Shown in pieces: positions 17,885 to 27,555 of a DNA stretch of 35,075 nucleotides (its first letter is position 1; each line of letters begins with the position of its first letter). The notes below the pieces were generated by a model that had not been told where the DNA came from, searched no databases, and saw only the letters and a program-made list of their open reading frames with translations. Position numbers and translations under genes: made by a program. This DNA is from Candidatus Homeothermus arabinoxylanisolvens (GTDB lineage Bacteria; Bacteroidota; Bacteroidia; Bacteroidales; Muribaculaceae): assembly GCA_001689405.1 (NCBI GenBank), contig LUJO01000033.1, positions 1 through 35,075 of the forward strand, given 5' to 3'.

Positions 17885-20848
17885 TCAATTCAGGGCTTCG
17901 TAGATGACCGACATTATGGCCGGGCGTATATTGAGTGTGGTGAACGCACGGTTGTCGCGCGACGGGTTGACGCGGTTGCTGAGAAATATGTATATCAGTC
18001 CGTTGGCCGGATCGACCCAGAAGCCGGTGCCGGTAAATCCTATGTGGCCGAATGTCGAGGCGTCGGCCTGGGGTGCGGTGGGCGATTTGTCGGGGTCTGA
18101 CATGTCGGGCTTGTCAAATCCGAGGCCTCGGCGCGAGCGTGGGCTTTTGGCGGTGGTAAACAGCTTGACGGTCTCGGCCGACAGTATCTTTTTGCCGCCG
18201 TAGCTGCCTCCGTTGAGCCACATCTGACATAGTTTGGCGAGGTCGCCGGCGGTGGAGAAAAGTCCGGCATTGCCCTGCACACCGCCCGAAAAGGCGGCGA
18301 GTTCGTCATGTACGTAGCCGTGTATGAGCTGCCGGCGCATGAAGCGGTCGCTCTCGGTGGGCGCTATCTCCTCGGCCGAATGTCGTGACAGTGGCAGGTA
18401 GCCCGTGCGAAAGGCTCCGAGCGGTGCGTATATGCCGTTGTACACGTACTCGTCATGGCTCATGCCTGTGAGATTCTGCTCCATCTCCATAAGCAGCGCG
18501 AAGTTCAGGTCGGAGTAGCGGTATGCTTTGTTGGCGCGCAGGTCCATTGTGTGTATACGGGCCATTATGGTGTCGTAGGCCGCCTTGCCCACGTACAGTC
18601 CTTTCGCTACCGGACGGTCGCACGCCCCGCCGGGTGTGTGCGAGGTGAGGTCGGTGCGCAGCCGGGCCTGATTGTTGCCGTATACGCCGCGGGCTATTTT
18701 TATCGTATTGGCTCCTCTCATGCGGTTTGAGGTAAGCCGCCCTTTGTAAGTGGCGGTGTCCATAAATAGTTTCATTACATTCATGGCTGCCGGATAGCCG
18801 CTCTCATGATACAACAGCTCCTTTACCGTTATGTCGTCTTTGCCGCACTCTTTGAGGCCGGGTATGAAGCGGCTTGCGGGTGAGTCGAGCTCGTACAGCT
18901 TGCGGTCATAAGCGAGCATTAACCCGGGCAATGTACCGGCTACTTTGCTTACGGAGGCAAGGTCATAGATGGTGGAGTCATTTACGCGGCGCGTCTTGGT
19001 GTTGTCGGTGAACCCGTAGCTTTTGTCGATGACTATGTTGCCGTTTCGGGCTACCAGTACCTGACAGCCCGGAAACGCACCCGTGCGCAGTCCTACGCTT
19101 ACAAGCGAGTCTATCCTTTTCTCGACCGAGGGGTTGAAACCCTCTTCGGTCGGCGATTCATAGCCTAAGCGTATTTTGAGCAGTCCTACACATGTGCCTG
19201 CCGGCGCCATGCCTTTTATGGCTACCGGAAGAGTGCCGTTGACCCTTATGCCGCCGAATATGGCCTGTGCGCCGTACTCCTGTGTCAGTTTGTTGTTCTC
19301 ATATGCAATGATTGTAGCCTTGGCTGTCGACGGAGCGAACCGTGCCACCTTATACGGGTTGATGAAATATACGGTCACGAGGTTTTTGCAGCCTTCGAGC
19401 TTTTTCAGCTCGGCTACGGTAGCGGCTTTGTCATTGTACACCGCGGCCACTACTATGTCGTGCTTTTTTATGGCATCGACGGTGGCGGCCGACAGGGCGT
19501 TGGCGGCGCTGTAAGTGTCGACTTGCGCGTATTTCCCGCAGAAGCGTGTGAATGTATTGTTACGTCCCTCCCCTAGATTCACGACCGCTATGCTGTTTGT
19601 GTCGATATTGCGCAGCGGAAGCAGATCCGAAGAGTTTTCTATGCAGGTCATCATCGCGGCCGTGAGTCGCCGGTTTACCGCTTCGGCCTCGGGCGATACG
19701 AGGTCGCTTTTCAGTGTCGGGCTGACTGCCTTGGGCTGCTTTTCCGACAGGCCGAACATATATTTATATGAAAGCACCTTCTTGCAGCGGTTTTCTATTA
19801 TACTGTCGGGTATCTCGCCCGATTTTACGGCATTGTATACGGCGTCGATGTCGGTAGCGAGTGCCGTAGGTTCGAGGAGTATGTCTACACCTGCTTTAAG
19901 CGCGGCCACACAGTTGTTTGTTCCCGGTATGTTGGCGCCTTTCATGGCGAGGCCGTCGGTCCACACGAGTCCTTCGAAACCCAATCGGTTTTTCAACGTC
20001 CCGGTTATTATCTTGTGCGACAACGAGGAGGGTATGCCTGCCGGTTCGAGTGTCGGGACGTTCAGATGGCCTACCATTATGCCTGACAGTCCGGCATTTA
20101 TGAACTCTCTGAACGGATACAGGTCAACGCTGTCGAGCTTCGCTGCGTCATGGTTGATGGCCGGGAGTGTCTTGTGTGAGTCATTGTCGGTGTCGCCATG
20201 GCCCGGAAAGTGCTTGCCTACGGCCATGACTCCGCCGCTTTCAATGCCGCGTGAGTAAGCGAGGCCGAGCTCTGCCACACGCTTGGGGTCCTCGCCGAAC
20301 GAGCGGAAGCCTATGACCGGATTGCGCGGATTGGAATTTACATCGAGCACGGGGGCGAAGTTGACCTGAATGCCCAGCAGACGGCACTGGCGGGCTGTCT
20401 CGCGCCCGTATTCGTATAGCAGTTGCGGGTCCTCTATGGCCCCGAGCCCCATGTTGTAAGGATAGCGCACTGTACTGGTGACACGCATCGCCGGGCCCCA
20501 CTCGCCGTCGAGGGTCATGAGCAGCGGCACGTCGGCTATCGAACGGGCGTAGTCGGTGAGTGCGGCATGTTGTTCTATCGAGCCTTTGCTGAATAGAAGT
20601 CCGCCTACGCCCCGTGTCTTCACATATGAGGCTATGGTGGAGCGGGCGGCTGTCATGTTGGCCGGGCTTACTTTCGGCACGAAGAGCTGTCCTATGCGCT
20701 GACGCAGGGTCAGCGATTGATAGACCGAGTCGACCCATCGGTCACATGCTTGTCTGTCTATGCCCGACATCATGTCGGGTACTGATGCGTAAACCGTCAT
20801 GGTACCTGCTGCAAGTGCCGAAATCAGAAGTGTGTATATGCGTCGCAA
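17885..20848 (-). CDS. GH3 beta-N-acetylhexosaminidase (NagZ-like) fused to a serine beta-lactamase-fold domain
   Basis: This exported two-enzyme fusion is known from Bacteroidetes. Residues 1-21 are a signal peptide (MRRIYTLLISALAAGTMTVYA). Residues about 35-370 are a GH3 N-terminal barrel of the NagZ type with KHFPGHGDTDND (about 213, holding the Asp-His dyad used as acid/base in NagZ) and VWTDGLAMKG (about 299, nucleophile Asp). A GH3 C-terminal-like segment follows (about 390-555). Residues about 575-985 are a class C beta-lactamase/DD-peptidase fold with SVSK (SxxK, about 630), YSDLN (Y-x-N type, about 778) and GHIGFTGTGFW (HxG, about 935). All key motifs are present, so both halves look active. 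The likely role is breakdown or remodelling of peptidoglycan muropeptides in the periplasm, which is an inference. It follows the nucleotidase gene by 56 bp, probably in one transcript. Confidence 0.9.
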   Translation of the reverse strand: MRRIYTLLISALAAGTMTVYASVPDMMSGIDRQACDRWVDSVYQSLTLRQRIGQLFVPKVSPANMTAARSTIASYVKTRGVGGLLFSKGSIEQHAALTDYARSIADVPLLMTLDGEWGPAMRVTSTVRYPYNMGLGAIEDPQLLYEYGRETARQCRLLGIQVNFAPVLDVNSNPRNPVIGFRSFGEDPKRVAELGLAYSRGIESGGVMAVGKHFPGHGDTDNDSHKTLPAINHDAAKLDSVDLYPFREFINAGLSGIMVGHLNVPTLEPAGIPSSLSHKIITGTLKNRLGFEGLVWTDGLAMKGANIPGTNNCVAALKAGVDILLEPTALATDIDAVYNAVKSGEIPDSIIENRCKKVLSYKYMFGLSEKQPKAVSPTLKSDLVSPEAEAVNRRLTAAMMTCIENSSDLLPLRNIDTNSIAVVNLGEGRNNTFTRFCGKYAQVDTYSAANALSAATVDAIKKHDIVVAAVYNDKAATVAELKKLEGCKNLVTVYFINPYKVARFAPSTAKATIIAYENNKLTQEYGAQAIFGGIRVNGTLPVAIKGMAPAGTCVGLLKIRLGYESPTEEGFNPSVEKRIDSLVSVGLRTGAFPGCQVLVARNGNIVIDKSYGFTDNTKTRRVNDSTIYDLASVSKVAGTLPGLMLAYDRKLYELDSPASRFIPGLKECGKDDITVKELLYHESGYPAAMNVMKLFMDTATYKGRLTSNRMRGANTIKIARGVYGNNQARLRTDLTSHTPGGACDRPVAKGLYVGKAAYDTIMARIHTMDLRANKAYRYSDLNFALLMEMEQNLTGMSHDEYVYNGIYAPLGAFRTGYLPLSRHSAEEIAPTESDRFMRRQLIHGYVHDELAAFSGGVQGNAGLFSTAGDLAKLCQMWLNGGSYGGKKILSAETVKLFTTAKSPRSRRGLGFDKPDMSDPDKSPTAPQADASTFGHIGFTGTGFWVDPANGLIYIFLSNRVNPSRDNRAFTTLNIRPAIMSVIYEALN

Positions 20849-20904
20849 TTGAATAGATATTTTATTGTGTTGGGAAAATCGGTTTTGTCTTATGTCATCG
20901 GTCG

Positions 20905-22359
20905 CTACATGCGCGGGCGGTTGTCGCGATATGTTATTTTATGGTTGTGATGTCCCTCGATGTAGTCTATCATTGTCTCGTCAAGGCGTTTTTTACTGCG
21001 GGTCACGATCTCTCCATGTGTCAGCGGCTCCAAATAGTCGCCCCCCTGAGCGAGATAGTCGATGGTCACTACCGTGTATGTCTTGTCAGGGTCTATGCGC
21101 TCTATGTCGAAGCCGCCGCTTATGCCGTCGCCTCCGCGCCCTTTCATGACTTCGATTGATGCGAGCAGGTCGCGCCCCGTCAGTTGCATTACCACAAGTT
21201 TGTTGTCAAATGGCAGCATGGTCATGATCATCTCCTTTGTTATATGTCCGGCCGGAAGTCCGCGACGTATGCCCCCCTTGTTCACTATGGCGAGGTCTAC
21301 CGGCTTGTCGATAAGCCGGCTGCCCATGTCATGCATGGCATCGGCCACCCAGTTGAGCAGTATCTGGCTGCCTGATGGAAATTCTTGGGCGAGGCGTCCT
21401 ATTTTCATGTTCTTCAGTGAGTCCACCCCTTGCCTGTAAGTGTACAGTATCGCCGCCGCTTCGGGGTCGATGCGGTCGTCGAGCCGCTTGTCGACACTTA
21501 TTAGCCGGTAGTCGGTGCGCGGCGAGTCAAGATCCACGGTTATCTCGCCGAGATAACGGCCGCGGCTTCCTGCCTGTGCCACGAGCACGGTGTCGCCTGC
21601 GGCATTGGGCACGCGCCATGCTTGTCGCGGTTTTGCCGGGTCAACCACAGTGTGTGAGTGTCCGCCTATTATTATGTCGATGCCTTCGGTGGCCGAAGCA
21701 AGTTCAAGGTCGCTTGGGGTGGGAGGGTTGTGGGTGTCATACCCTATGTGGGTGAGCGCTATCACTTTGTCGGCATGCATTACGTTGCGCAGGTACCAAG
21801 CCATGGCGTTAGCCGCCTTGATGCCGTCGGTATACTTGACGTTGCCGGCGTTGGAGTCGGCTATCATGCCTTTCGGGTCGAGGTTTATGGCCAAAAAACC
21901 GATTTTGTGTCCGTTGACGTCCTTTATCGTGTAAGGTGTGAACAGACTGTCGAGCGGTGTGTCGCGCAGGTCGTAGTTGGTGGTTATGAGGTCGGCGTCA
22001 AGCTGCGACAGCTCACCGGCAAGCACATCAAGTCCGTTGTCAAACTCATGGTTGCCGAGTATGGCTATGTCGTAGCCGAGAGCGTTCATCATCTTGCGCT
22101 CCACCTCGCCTTTATATAATGTATAGTATAAAGTGCCCTGCACGGCGTCGCCGCAGTCTACGAGCAGCACCCGTCCGGGTCGTGCGGTGCGCACACTGTC
22201 AATGAGCGCTTTGCGCCTGAGCACTCCGCCGAGATTTTTGTCGTCGGGGTCAAGAGCGCTGTGGGTGTCATTGGTGTGCAGGATTATAAGTTCTTCAGCC
22301 GGTGCTGCCATGGCCGTCATGGCTAAGGCGCAGGCTGTAATTATGTTCCGGAGATTCAT
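20905..22359 (-). CDS. Periplasmic 5'-nucleotidase (UshA/YfkN family)
   Basis: It removes phosphate from extracellular nucleotides, or 2',3'-cyclic nucleotides, in the periplasm. The signal peptide is residues 1-21 (MNLRNIITACALAMTAMAAPA). The metallophosphoesterase half has LHTNDTHSAL, LLVDCGDAVQGT, ILGNHEFDNGLD, LTHIGYD and IIIGGHSHTVVDP, which give the two-metal site. The C-terminal 5'-nucleotidase domain begins near residue 310 with IGRLAQEFPSGSQILLNWVADAM and includes IVNKGGIRRGLPAG and a substrate-pocket region GDGISGGFDIERIDPDKTYTVVT. At 484 residues it is a compact two-domain form; in many Bacteroidales the two halves are separate genes. It has its own promoter at 22405-22436 and is followed by the GH3 fusion gene. 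Confidence 0.92.
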   Translation of the reverse strand: MNLRNIITACALAMTAMAAPAEELIILHTNDTHSALDPDDKNLGGVLRRKALIDSVRTARPGRVLLVDCGDAVQGTLYYTLYKGEVERKMMNALGYDIAILGNHEFDNGLDVLAGELSQLDADLITTNYDLRDTPLDSLFTPYTIKDVNGHKIGFLAINLDPKGMIADSNAGNVKYTDGIKAANAMAWYLRNVMHADKVIALTHIGYDTHNPPTPSDLELASATEGIDIIIGGHSHTVVDPAKPRQAWRVPNAAGDTVLVAQAGSRGRYLGEITVDLDSPRTDYRLISVDKRLDDRIDPEAAAILYTYRQGVDSLKNMKIGRLAQEFPSGSQILLNWVADAMHDMGSRLIDKPVDLAIVNKGGIRRGLPAGHITKEMIMTMLPFDNKLVVMQLTGRDLLASIEVMKGRGGDGISGGFDIERIDPDKTYTVVTIDYLAQGGDYLEPLTHGEIVTRSKKRLDETMIDYIEGHHNHKITYRDNRPRM

Positions 22360-22404
22360 CTCAGTAAAGTCGTTAATGTATTAAGGTAATACGAAGATTA
22401 GATA

Positions 22405-22436
22405 CAAATTTAATGATATTACCTTAAATACACAAA
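22405..22436 (-). promoter_or_regulatory. Promoter of the nucleotidase-GH3 unit
   Basis: On the minus strand TTTG (22433-22436) and TAAATTTG (22405-22412), 20 bp apart, match the Bacteroidetes -33 and -7 boxes fully. The leader would be about 40 nt to the ATG at 22359. It lies downstream of the GLPGLI operon, so the two units can be separately controlled. Confidence 0.7.
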
Positions 22437-22500
22437 CTTCGACGCTCCGGCATGGCGGTCTGTTATCTGCTATTTTGCCGTCGCAGGTACCGGTCCGGTG

Positions 22501-23337
22501 CTATTTCTTGTAGTCGGGTTCGGCTGCATATTTTTCGGCATTGTATTTGGGCCGGTCATTTACATTGTAATTGAATTGTACGTCTCCTTTGAATTTTGCT
22601 TTGATTATGGCTTCTCTGTTGTCCTTGTAATATTCGTCCTCGGCAAGGGCTTTTTTTCTGTCGGTTTTCTGATATTCGTCGACGGAATACATCGGAGTAA
22701 TCGGCTTGTCGGTCTTTTCTATGCCCGTAGCCGTGTAGCTTATGCCGTTGTCTGATTCTGTCTTGATTATGAGACCGGGAAGTCCGTGAAATTTCCACGG
22801 TCCGAAGGGCAGTGGTATGTCTGTCGTGAACCATGCAGTCCATGTGCGTCCGTGATAATCCGTTTTAGCCTGTATGCAGTCATATCCAATTATATTTGCA
22901 GTTGAGTCGCATATTTCCCATTGCATTTCGTCAAGTGGTTCGTCATAGTAGCTTAGCTCGTCGGCGAATTTTGAATAATACCTTATATTGTTGTCTGCAA
23001 TGTCGCAGAATACGTAAGTGTGGATTCTCTTGACAGGCCCTTTTCGCATATCAATCGATATGCCCCCTCCGGGAGTCTCTGTCATGCAGGCTGCCATGAT
23101 AATCTGCTGCAGTTCTTTTTTGCCTTCGGGAGTAGACGACATCGAGTCAGACCATAAACTTAGGTCGTTGAAAAACTTCGACTCTCTTGCGTTTGCAAGA
23201 AGAGTCATCTTGGTGGTGCTCACGCTATCGCTTTCCCAGTTTCTCGAACTGACATCGTAGCTGACCTCGATGTCGGCTTTCTGTGCGAAAGCGCCTGAAG
23301 CCGACAGTATAACTGCGACAAATGCAAGTAATTTCAT
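22501..23337 (-). CDS. GLPGLI family protein (third copy of the operon)
   Basis: This is a member of the GLPGLI family of Bacteroidetes, exported proteins without established function. A signal peptide (MKLLAFVAVILSASGAFAQ) is followed by a beta-rich start, KADIEVSYDVSSRNW. The conserved core is present: PLDEMQWEICDSTANIIGYD, then TWTAWFTTDIPLPFGPWKFH and the name motif GLPGLI. The C-terminus ends AAEPDYKK, resembling the ETDY tails of the two other copies. The gene begins one base after the S41 peptidase stop and is the last gene of the operon. At 278 residues it has family-typical length. Compared with the other copies it has His instead of Cys just before GLPGLI. Confidence 0.9.
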   Translation of the reverse strand: MKLLAFVAVILSASGAFAQKADIEVSYDVSSRNWESDSVSTTKMTLLANARESKFFNDLSLWSDSMSSTPEGKKELQQIIMAACMTETPGGGISIDMRKGPVKRIHTYVFCDIADNNIRYYSKFADELSYYDEPLDEMQWEICDSTANIIGYDCIQAKTDYHGRTWTAWFTTDIPLPFGPWKFHGLPGLIIKTESDNGISYTATGIEKTDKPITPMYSVDEYQKTDRKKALAEDEYYKDNREAIIKAKFKGDVQFNYNVNDRPKYNAEKYAAEPDYKK

Positions 23338-23338
23338 C

Positions 23339-24979
23339 TTATTTCTTGTTTTCGATTATTTGTAAAGTCTTATTCAGAGCGTCGGCGGCGGGCACGGCGA
23401 CATCGGGGAGAGTGCCGTGTATGTCGCTTTCGTCGGCGCGGAATTGCCAGAAGCGCTTGAACGATATGGAGCAATGAAGACGCGACACCGGCAGCCGGTA
23501 GCTCAGTACGTCGCCGTAACATACGTTCATGCCGCCGGTCTCTTCGCCTACGACTGTGCCCATGCCGCACTCCTTGAACGCCCAAGCGAAACTGCCGGCC
23601 GAGGAGAATGTCTTGTTGGACGTCAGCAGATAGACATTCCCGTTATAATGGCCCTCTTGCCCGGTTCTCGGTTTTATATATTGGTCTTCAGTCATTTCAA
23701 AGAACGAGAACATCGGGGCGATATCTTCGGCACCCATCAGTTTCCGTGTCATAGGAGAGATGCGCACGAGAGCCTTGTCCATCTGGACAAACGGTTCTGG
23801 AGAGATGTATTGTAACAGTACATCGCCGACGGCGCTGTTTCCGCCACCATTCCACCGCAGGTCTATGATGAGGTTGTCGATATTCCGATTGCGCAGCTCC
23901 CTGAACATGGAGTCGGCGAATACTTCCATCCGCTGTTTGTCTCTGAACTCGCGGAAATCCATTATCGCTACATTGCGTTTTTCGTCAATCGTGAAGGAGT
24001 ATGTCTCATCGTTGGTCGACTTGGGCAGTGCCGGACTGCGTCGCTTCAGCTCCTCGTAGTCGGTGGCCTTATAAGTCACGGTCTTAGCCTCTTTCTCACC
24101 CTCGGGCAAGAAAACTATGTCAAATGAATCGGCGGGATAGAGCATGTGTCGCAATGCGGGAAATGAACTGTCGACACGCGACAGTTTGAACGGCTCTTTC
24201 TCGCCTGCAACGTAAGGAAGCATGGAATTAATCATCTCCTCCGCGCTCACTCCGTTGATGCTCAGTATTTTCGCTCCGCGCGGAATTATCGAGTCGAGAC
24301 TTGAGCGACACACTATCGACTTGTCGCTAAGTACATCCACCCAAAACGGCATGCGCTTCAGCTCACTTGTGAACACGTCATTATAAGGAAATGTAAGATT
24401 GGTGTGTCCGTCGCCAATCATAGCGACAATAGGGGCGGCTTTTCTGAACAGGTCCATTGTGCTTATGGAGTCGGGCAATGACTGCACCGCCTTGTTTACC
24501 GCCCGGAAGAAGTCTTCCTGACGGCACACAGAAAACATGTCGGGGTGCACCTCACTCAATCCATAGACAAGAGCGTTGAGGTCAAATTCGGCCTGTTCGC
24601 GGCTAAGCATCCCGCTCTTGGCTCGTTTTAGCAGACGCGGGTCGGGATATTCATAAATGTTTTCCGAGATGCGTGTAACCCTGACCGGAGCCTTTTTCCC
24701 TTCGCCTGAGATTATTGTAAAATCCTTTGATTGCCACACGTCAAGTGAGATTTTCAGCGTGTCAATATCCGAGGCAAAAACTATTTCTTTGGCTTTGGTG
24801 TCGAGAGGGTCGATTTCGTTGCCATACAGCGCATTCCACCCGCCCGGCAAGTCCTTGCCGTCAAGGACGACCGCGACTTTGTCGGTGTTGGTTCTGAGAG
24901 TTTCGTTTTCAGCAGTACCCTGTGCAAATGTGGCTATGGCCACGAGGCACCCGATGATGGAGATTGTCAGTCTGTTCAT
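23339..24979 (-). CDS. S41 family peptidase (C-terminal-processing type), exported
   Basis: This is a serine protease of the tail-specific/tricorn-core family. I set the start at 24979 (MNRLTISIIGCLVAIATFAQG, a signal peptide), because that ATG overlaps the TGA of the upstream receptor gene as ATGA. A longer frame upstream up to 25279 only reads antisense-like proline/arginine-rich sequence through the receptor gene. The protein has 546 residues. An N-terminal beta part and helical S41 leader (LSEVHPDMFSVC) come first, then a PDZ-like segment near GAKILSINGVSAEEM. The catalytic core has IIDLRWNGGGNS (about 375) and NKTFSSAGSFAWAFKE (nucleophile Ser near 457), followed by GEETGG. The periplasmic substrate is unknown. 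Lying between a receptor and GLPGLI proteins, it may cleave one of them or an imported peptide (inference). Confidence 0.88.
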   Translation of the reverse strand: MNRLTISIIGCLVAIATFAQGTAENETLRTNTDKVAVVLDGKDLPGGWNALYGNEIDPLDTKAKEIVFASDIDTLKISLDVWQSKDFTIISGEGKKAPVRVTRISENIYEYPDPRLLKRAKSGMLSREQAEFDLNALVYGLSEVHPDMFSVCRQEDFFRAVNKAVQSLPDSISTMDLFRKAAPIVAMIGDGHTNLTFPYNDVFTSELKRMPFWVDVLSDKSIVCRSSLDSIIPRGAKILSINGVSAEEMINSMLPYVAGEKEPFKLSRVDSSFPALRHMLYPADSFDIVFLPEGEKEAKTVTYKATDYEELKRRSPALPKSTNDETYSFTIDEKRNVAIMDFREFRDKQRMEVFADSMFRELRNRNIDNLIIDLRWNGGGNSAVGDVLLQYISPEPFVQMDKALVRISPMTRKLMGAEDIAPMFSFFEMTEDQYIKPRTGQEGHYNGNVYLLTSNKTFSSAGSFAWAFKECGMGTVVGEETGGMNVCYGDVLSYRLPVSRLHCSISFKRFWQFRADESDIHGTLPDVAVPAADALNKTLQIIENKK

Positions 24980-27555
24980 TTTCTTAGCGATATCGTGATT
25001 AGGAGCTCGCGGCCACGTAGTTGCCGCCGGCTCTCGAAAGATGATAGATCGGAGTATGTGGTGTAGTTGTAGCTGCGCTTGTCGAGGATGTTGGTGAGGC
25101 CGGCGGAAAGCTCTATCTTCTTGTTGAGCTGATAGGTGAGTTTCGTGTCGAGCATCACAACATTCTTGTAGTTGTTCTCGGTCAGCTCGTTGCGGTAATG
25201 CTCGCCGCTTATAGTCCATTGCCATTTGCGGTGGGGGACGATTGTCAGGCTCAACTCGTTTTCCATTGTCGAGAGCCATGATGCGTGCAGGCCGTTCATC
25301 GTCAGGCGGCTGTCGGAGTAATCTATGCGGTAGTCAAAATTTAACCATCGGCTTGGGCTGCCGCTTATCTTGCCGCCCACGCTCCAGCCGGTGCTGACCG
25401 AGTTGACACCCTGCGACTGGGAGAGCAACTGCGACTCGTTGCGGCTGAACGATCCGTTGACGTTGCAGCTTCCGCGCATGAAGTCGAGGGTCTTGCCGAT
25501 GCTGCCCAGCGCCATAAACATCTTGCTGTCGTTTTTGGCGTCGGCATAGCTGTAGACCACGTAGTCGCCGTATAGCTGCTGCGCCATAGTGTAGGGGACA
25601 TGGGTCCATGACTGCATCACCATGCCGTTGGCAAACAGGCCGTGGCGTGTGTGCTTGTAGCTGAAGCTTGCCGACATGTTCTGCGACGACGAGTTGTAGA
25701 ATTGTTCCGTGCCGGCTTTCAATGTGCGGTAGTTGGTCATTATCAGTCCCGGGTGGATAAGGTTAAGGCTCATCGGGGAGCGTCCGAGACCGCCGCGCAG
25801 GATGCCCGAGAAGCGGTTGTTGGGCTTCCAGTTGAAACTGAGTGACGGTGAGAAATACACCTTGTCATGGTTGGCAATCGCTTTGTCGAAGTTATAATGG
25901 GCATAACTTACGGGCAGGTTGAGCGAGAGGTTGACCCGGCGTACCCAGTATTCAAACTTCGGTGTCGCATATACAGTGAGATAGTTTGTGCTGACTATGT
26001 TTTCAGTCAGACCGGGAAGTTCCTCCGGCAATTCGGGCAACTGCGAGTCCATAGAACGGAGATAACCCTTTATACCACCTTCAAGGCTCAGCGTCACTCC
26101 TTTTATGATGAAGGCGTATGCCGCGCTTTCTTGAGTATAGAAAGCATGGTCGGAGATGTGTTGTCGGAACTGCTCACCGTTCATGTCGATATTGAGCGTC
26201 TGAGGCAACGACTCCCATTCGTTTATGCTTTGGAAGGTAACAAGATGCTGTCCGTTGAAACGCTTAATCATCTTGAACTTGTTGGATATGTAATAATCGG
26301 GCAGCTTTGCCGACTGCTTGTTGGACATCGAGCCGGTGGTGGCGAGGTCCATATCATCCCAGTCGATATTGGTCTGTAGGGTATTGTTGATGAACGCCGT
26401 CTTTTGGTTCAGCTCGTATATGAACTTGCCGTTTAAAGAGTGGGTATGTTCAGTACCGCTGCGGTTCTCTGTGATTATGCGGTTACCTTCGTCGAGAAAA
26501 TATGTCGTTATATTCGAGGCGTCGGCTGTCACTCGGTTGAAGGAGTAGTCTATGTTTGCCTTGAACTCCCCGCTTTTCAGTTTCCACAGGCTGTTGGTCG
26601 ATACGATGAACGAGCGGTTGAACAGTGTCCGTCTGTCGCTTAGCGACGGTACTCCGGGTAGTCCCACACCTATGTAGCGGCTAAGTCCGGTCTGACGTCG
26701 GCCCGCGAAGAAGTCGGTGTTTGACACCGACAGATTATCGCCCGTATTGTTGGTGCGCAGGGTGGTTATGTTCTGAAACGAAGGCATTACGGCCATGGCA
26801 AACAGCTCGCTGTCCCATATCGCTCCTTCGGGTTGCCAAGCGTAGCCGCCTCCTGCGTCGCCGTGAAAACTCCATGTCGCTTTTGCCTTGTTTTTCAGCT
26901 TGAGGTTGATGGCTGCCTTATCGGAGAAGGATATACCCGACAGCACCTGCATGGGCTGATGGTTCTCCATCACCTCCACGGCTCCCACATCATCATGGCT
27001 TATGCCGTTGGTGGCTATGCCGTATTTGCCGCCAAGCAGGTCGGAGCCCTCGATATAGAACTTGTTTATATCCTCGCCCTGATACTGTATTTTACCGTTT
27101 TTCGCAACATCTATGCCCGGCATACGCTTCAGCACGTCGCCTATGGAGCGGTCCTGTTGCTGGGCGAAGCTACCTACATTATAGGTAATTGTATCGCCCT
27201 GCTCCCGTATGCGGTCTGCTTTAACAGCCACTTCTTTGAGCTGTATGCTTCCCGGCTCCATATAGACGGTCAACGGAAAATCCACGCTGTCAAGCTGAAT
27301 AGACTGCTTGGCGAAGCTCATCATGGTAACTTCCAGACGGCAACCATTTATCGACGGCATTGTCATGGAGAATCCTCCGTCCGATTTTGACGAGGCGAAT
27401 TTCTTTATCTTGCCGTCAGCGCCCTTGACAATGACCGAAGCCCCGACAAGCGGCTCATCGTTCTCCCTGTCGATAATCTTGCCGGTTACATTGACCTGAG
27501 CGGCTGCACTAATCGCAACAGCGAGAAACAGCAGATATATGACAATTCGGTTCAT
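24976..27555 (-). CDS. TonB-dependent receptor-like outer membrane beta-barrel protein
   Basis: This outer-membrane barrel is of the type found beside GLPGLI genes, not a SusC. The signal peptide is residues 1-19 (MNRIVIYLLFLAVAISAAA). A carboxypeptidase-regulatory-like domain (about 22-100) starts VNVTGKIIDRENDEPLVGASVIV. The plug region includes DTITYNVGSFAQQQDRSIGDVLKRMPGIDV and NKFYIEGSDLLGGKYGIATNG. A long barrel follows to the C-terminus, ELLITISLRK. At 859 residues it is shorter than SusC, it has no SusD partner, and I see no clear TonB box. The gene overlaps its neighbours by ATGA at both ends (27552-27555 and 24976-24979), which implies translational coupling. The ligand is unknown; a peptide or a metal complex is possible. 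Confidence 0.9.
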   Translation of the reverse strand: MNRIVIYLLFLAVAISAAAQVNVTGKIIDRENDEPLVGASVIVKGADGKIKKFASSKSDGGFSMTMPSINGCRLEVTMMSFAKQSIQLDSVDFPLTVYMEPGSIQLKEVAVKADRIREQGDTITYNVGSFAQQQDRSIGDVLKRMPGIDVAKNGKIQYQGEDINKFYIEGSDLLGGKYGIATNGISHDDVGAVEVMENHQPMQVLSGISFSDKAAINLKLKNKAKATWSFHGDAGGGYAWQPEGAIWDSELFAMAVMPSFQNITTLRTNNTGDNLSVSNTDFFAGRRQTGLSRYIGVGLPGVPSLSDRRTLFNRSFIVSTNSLWKLKSGEFKANIDYSFNRVTADASNITTYFLDEGNRIITENRSGTEHTHSLNGKFIYELNQKTAFINNTLQTNIDWDDMDLATTGSMSNKQSAKLPDYYISNKFKMIKRFNGQHLVTFQSINEWESLPQTLNIDMNGEQFRQHISDHAFYTQESAAYAFIIKGVTLSLEGGIKGYLRSMDSQLPELPEELPGLTENIVSTNYLTVYATPKFEYWVRRVNLSLNLPVSYAHYNFDKAIANHDKVYFSPSLSFNWKPNNRFSGILRGGLGRSPMSLNLIHPGLIMTNYRTLKAGTEQFYNSSSQNMSASFSYKHTRHGLFANGMVMQSWTHVPYTMAQQLYGDYVVYSYADAKNDSKMFMALGSIGKTLDFMRGSCNVNGSFSRNESQLLSQSQGVNSVSTGWSVGGKISGSPSRWLNFDYRIDYSDSRLTMNGLHASWLSTMENELSLTIVPHRKWQWTISGEHYRNELTENNYKNVVMLDTKLTYQLNKKIELSAGLTNILDKRSYNYTTYSDLSSFESRRQLRGRELLITISLRK

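Noticed and set aside
22489..22499. ACCGG-T-CCGGT palindrome after the GLPGLI operon as a terminator
   Set aside because: The arms leave a one-base loop and no T-run follows on the minus strand, so it cannot work as an intrinsic terminator.
24980..25279. N-terminal extension of the S41 peptidase (100 residues upstream of MNRLT)
   Set aside because: It reads through the 3' end of the receptor gene in another frame and lacks a signal peptide at its start. The ATGA overlap and the good signal peptide fix the start at 24979.
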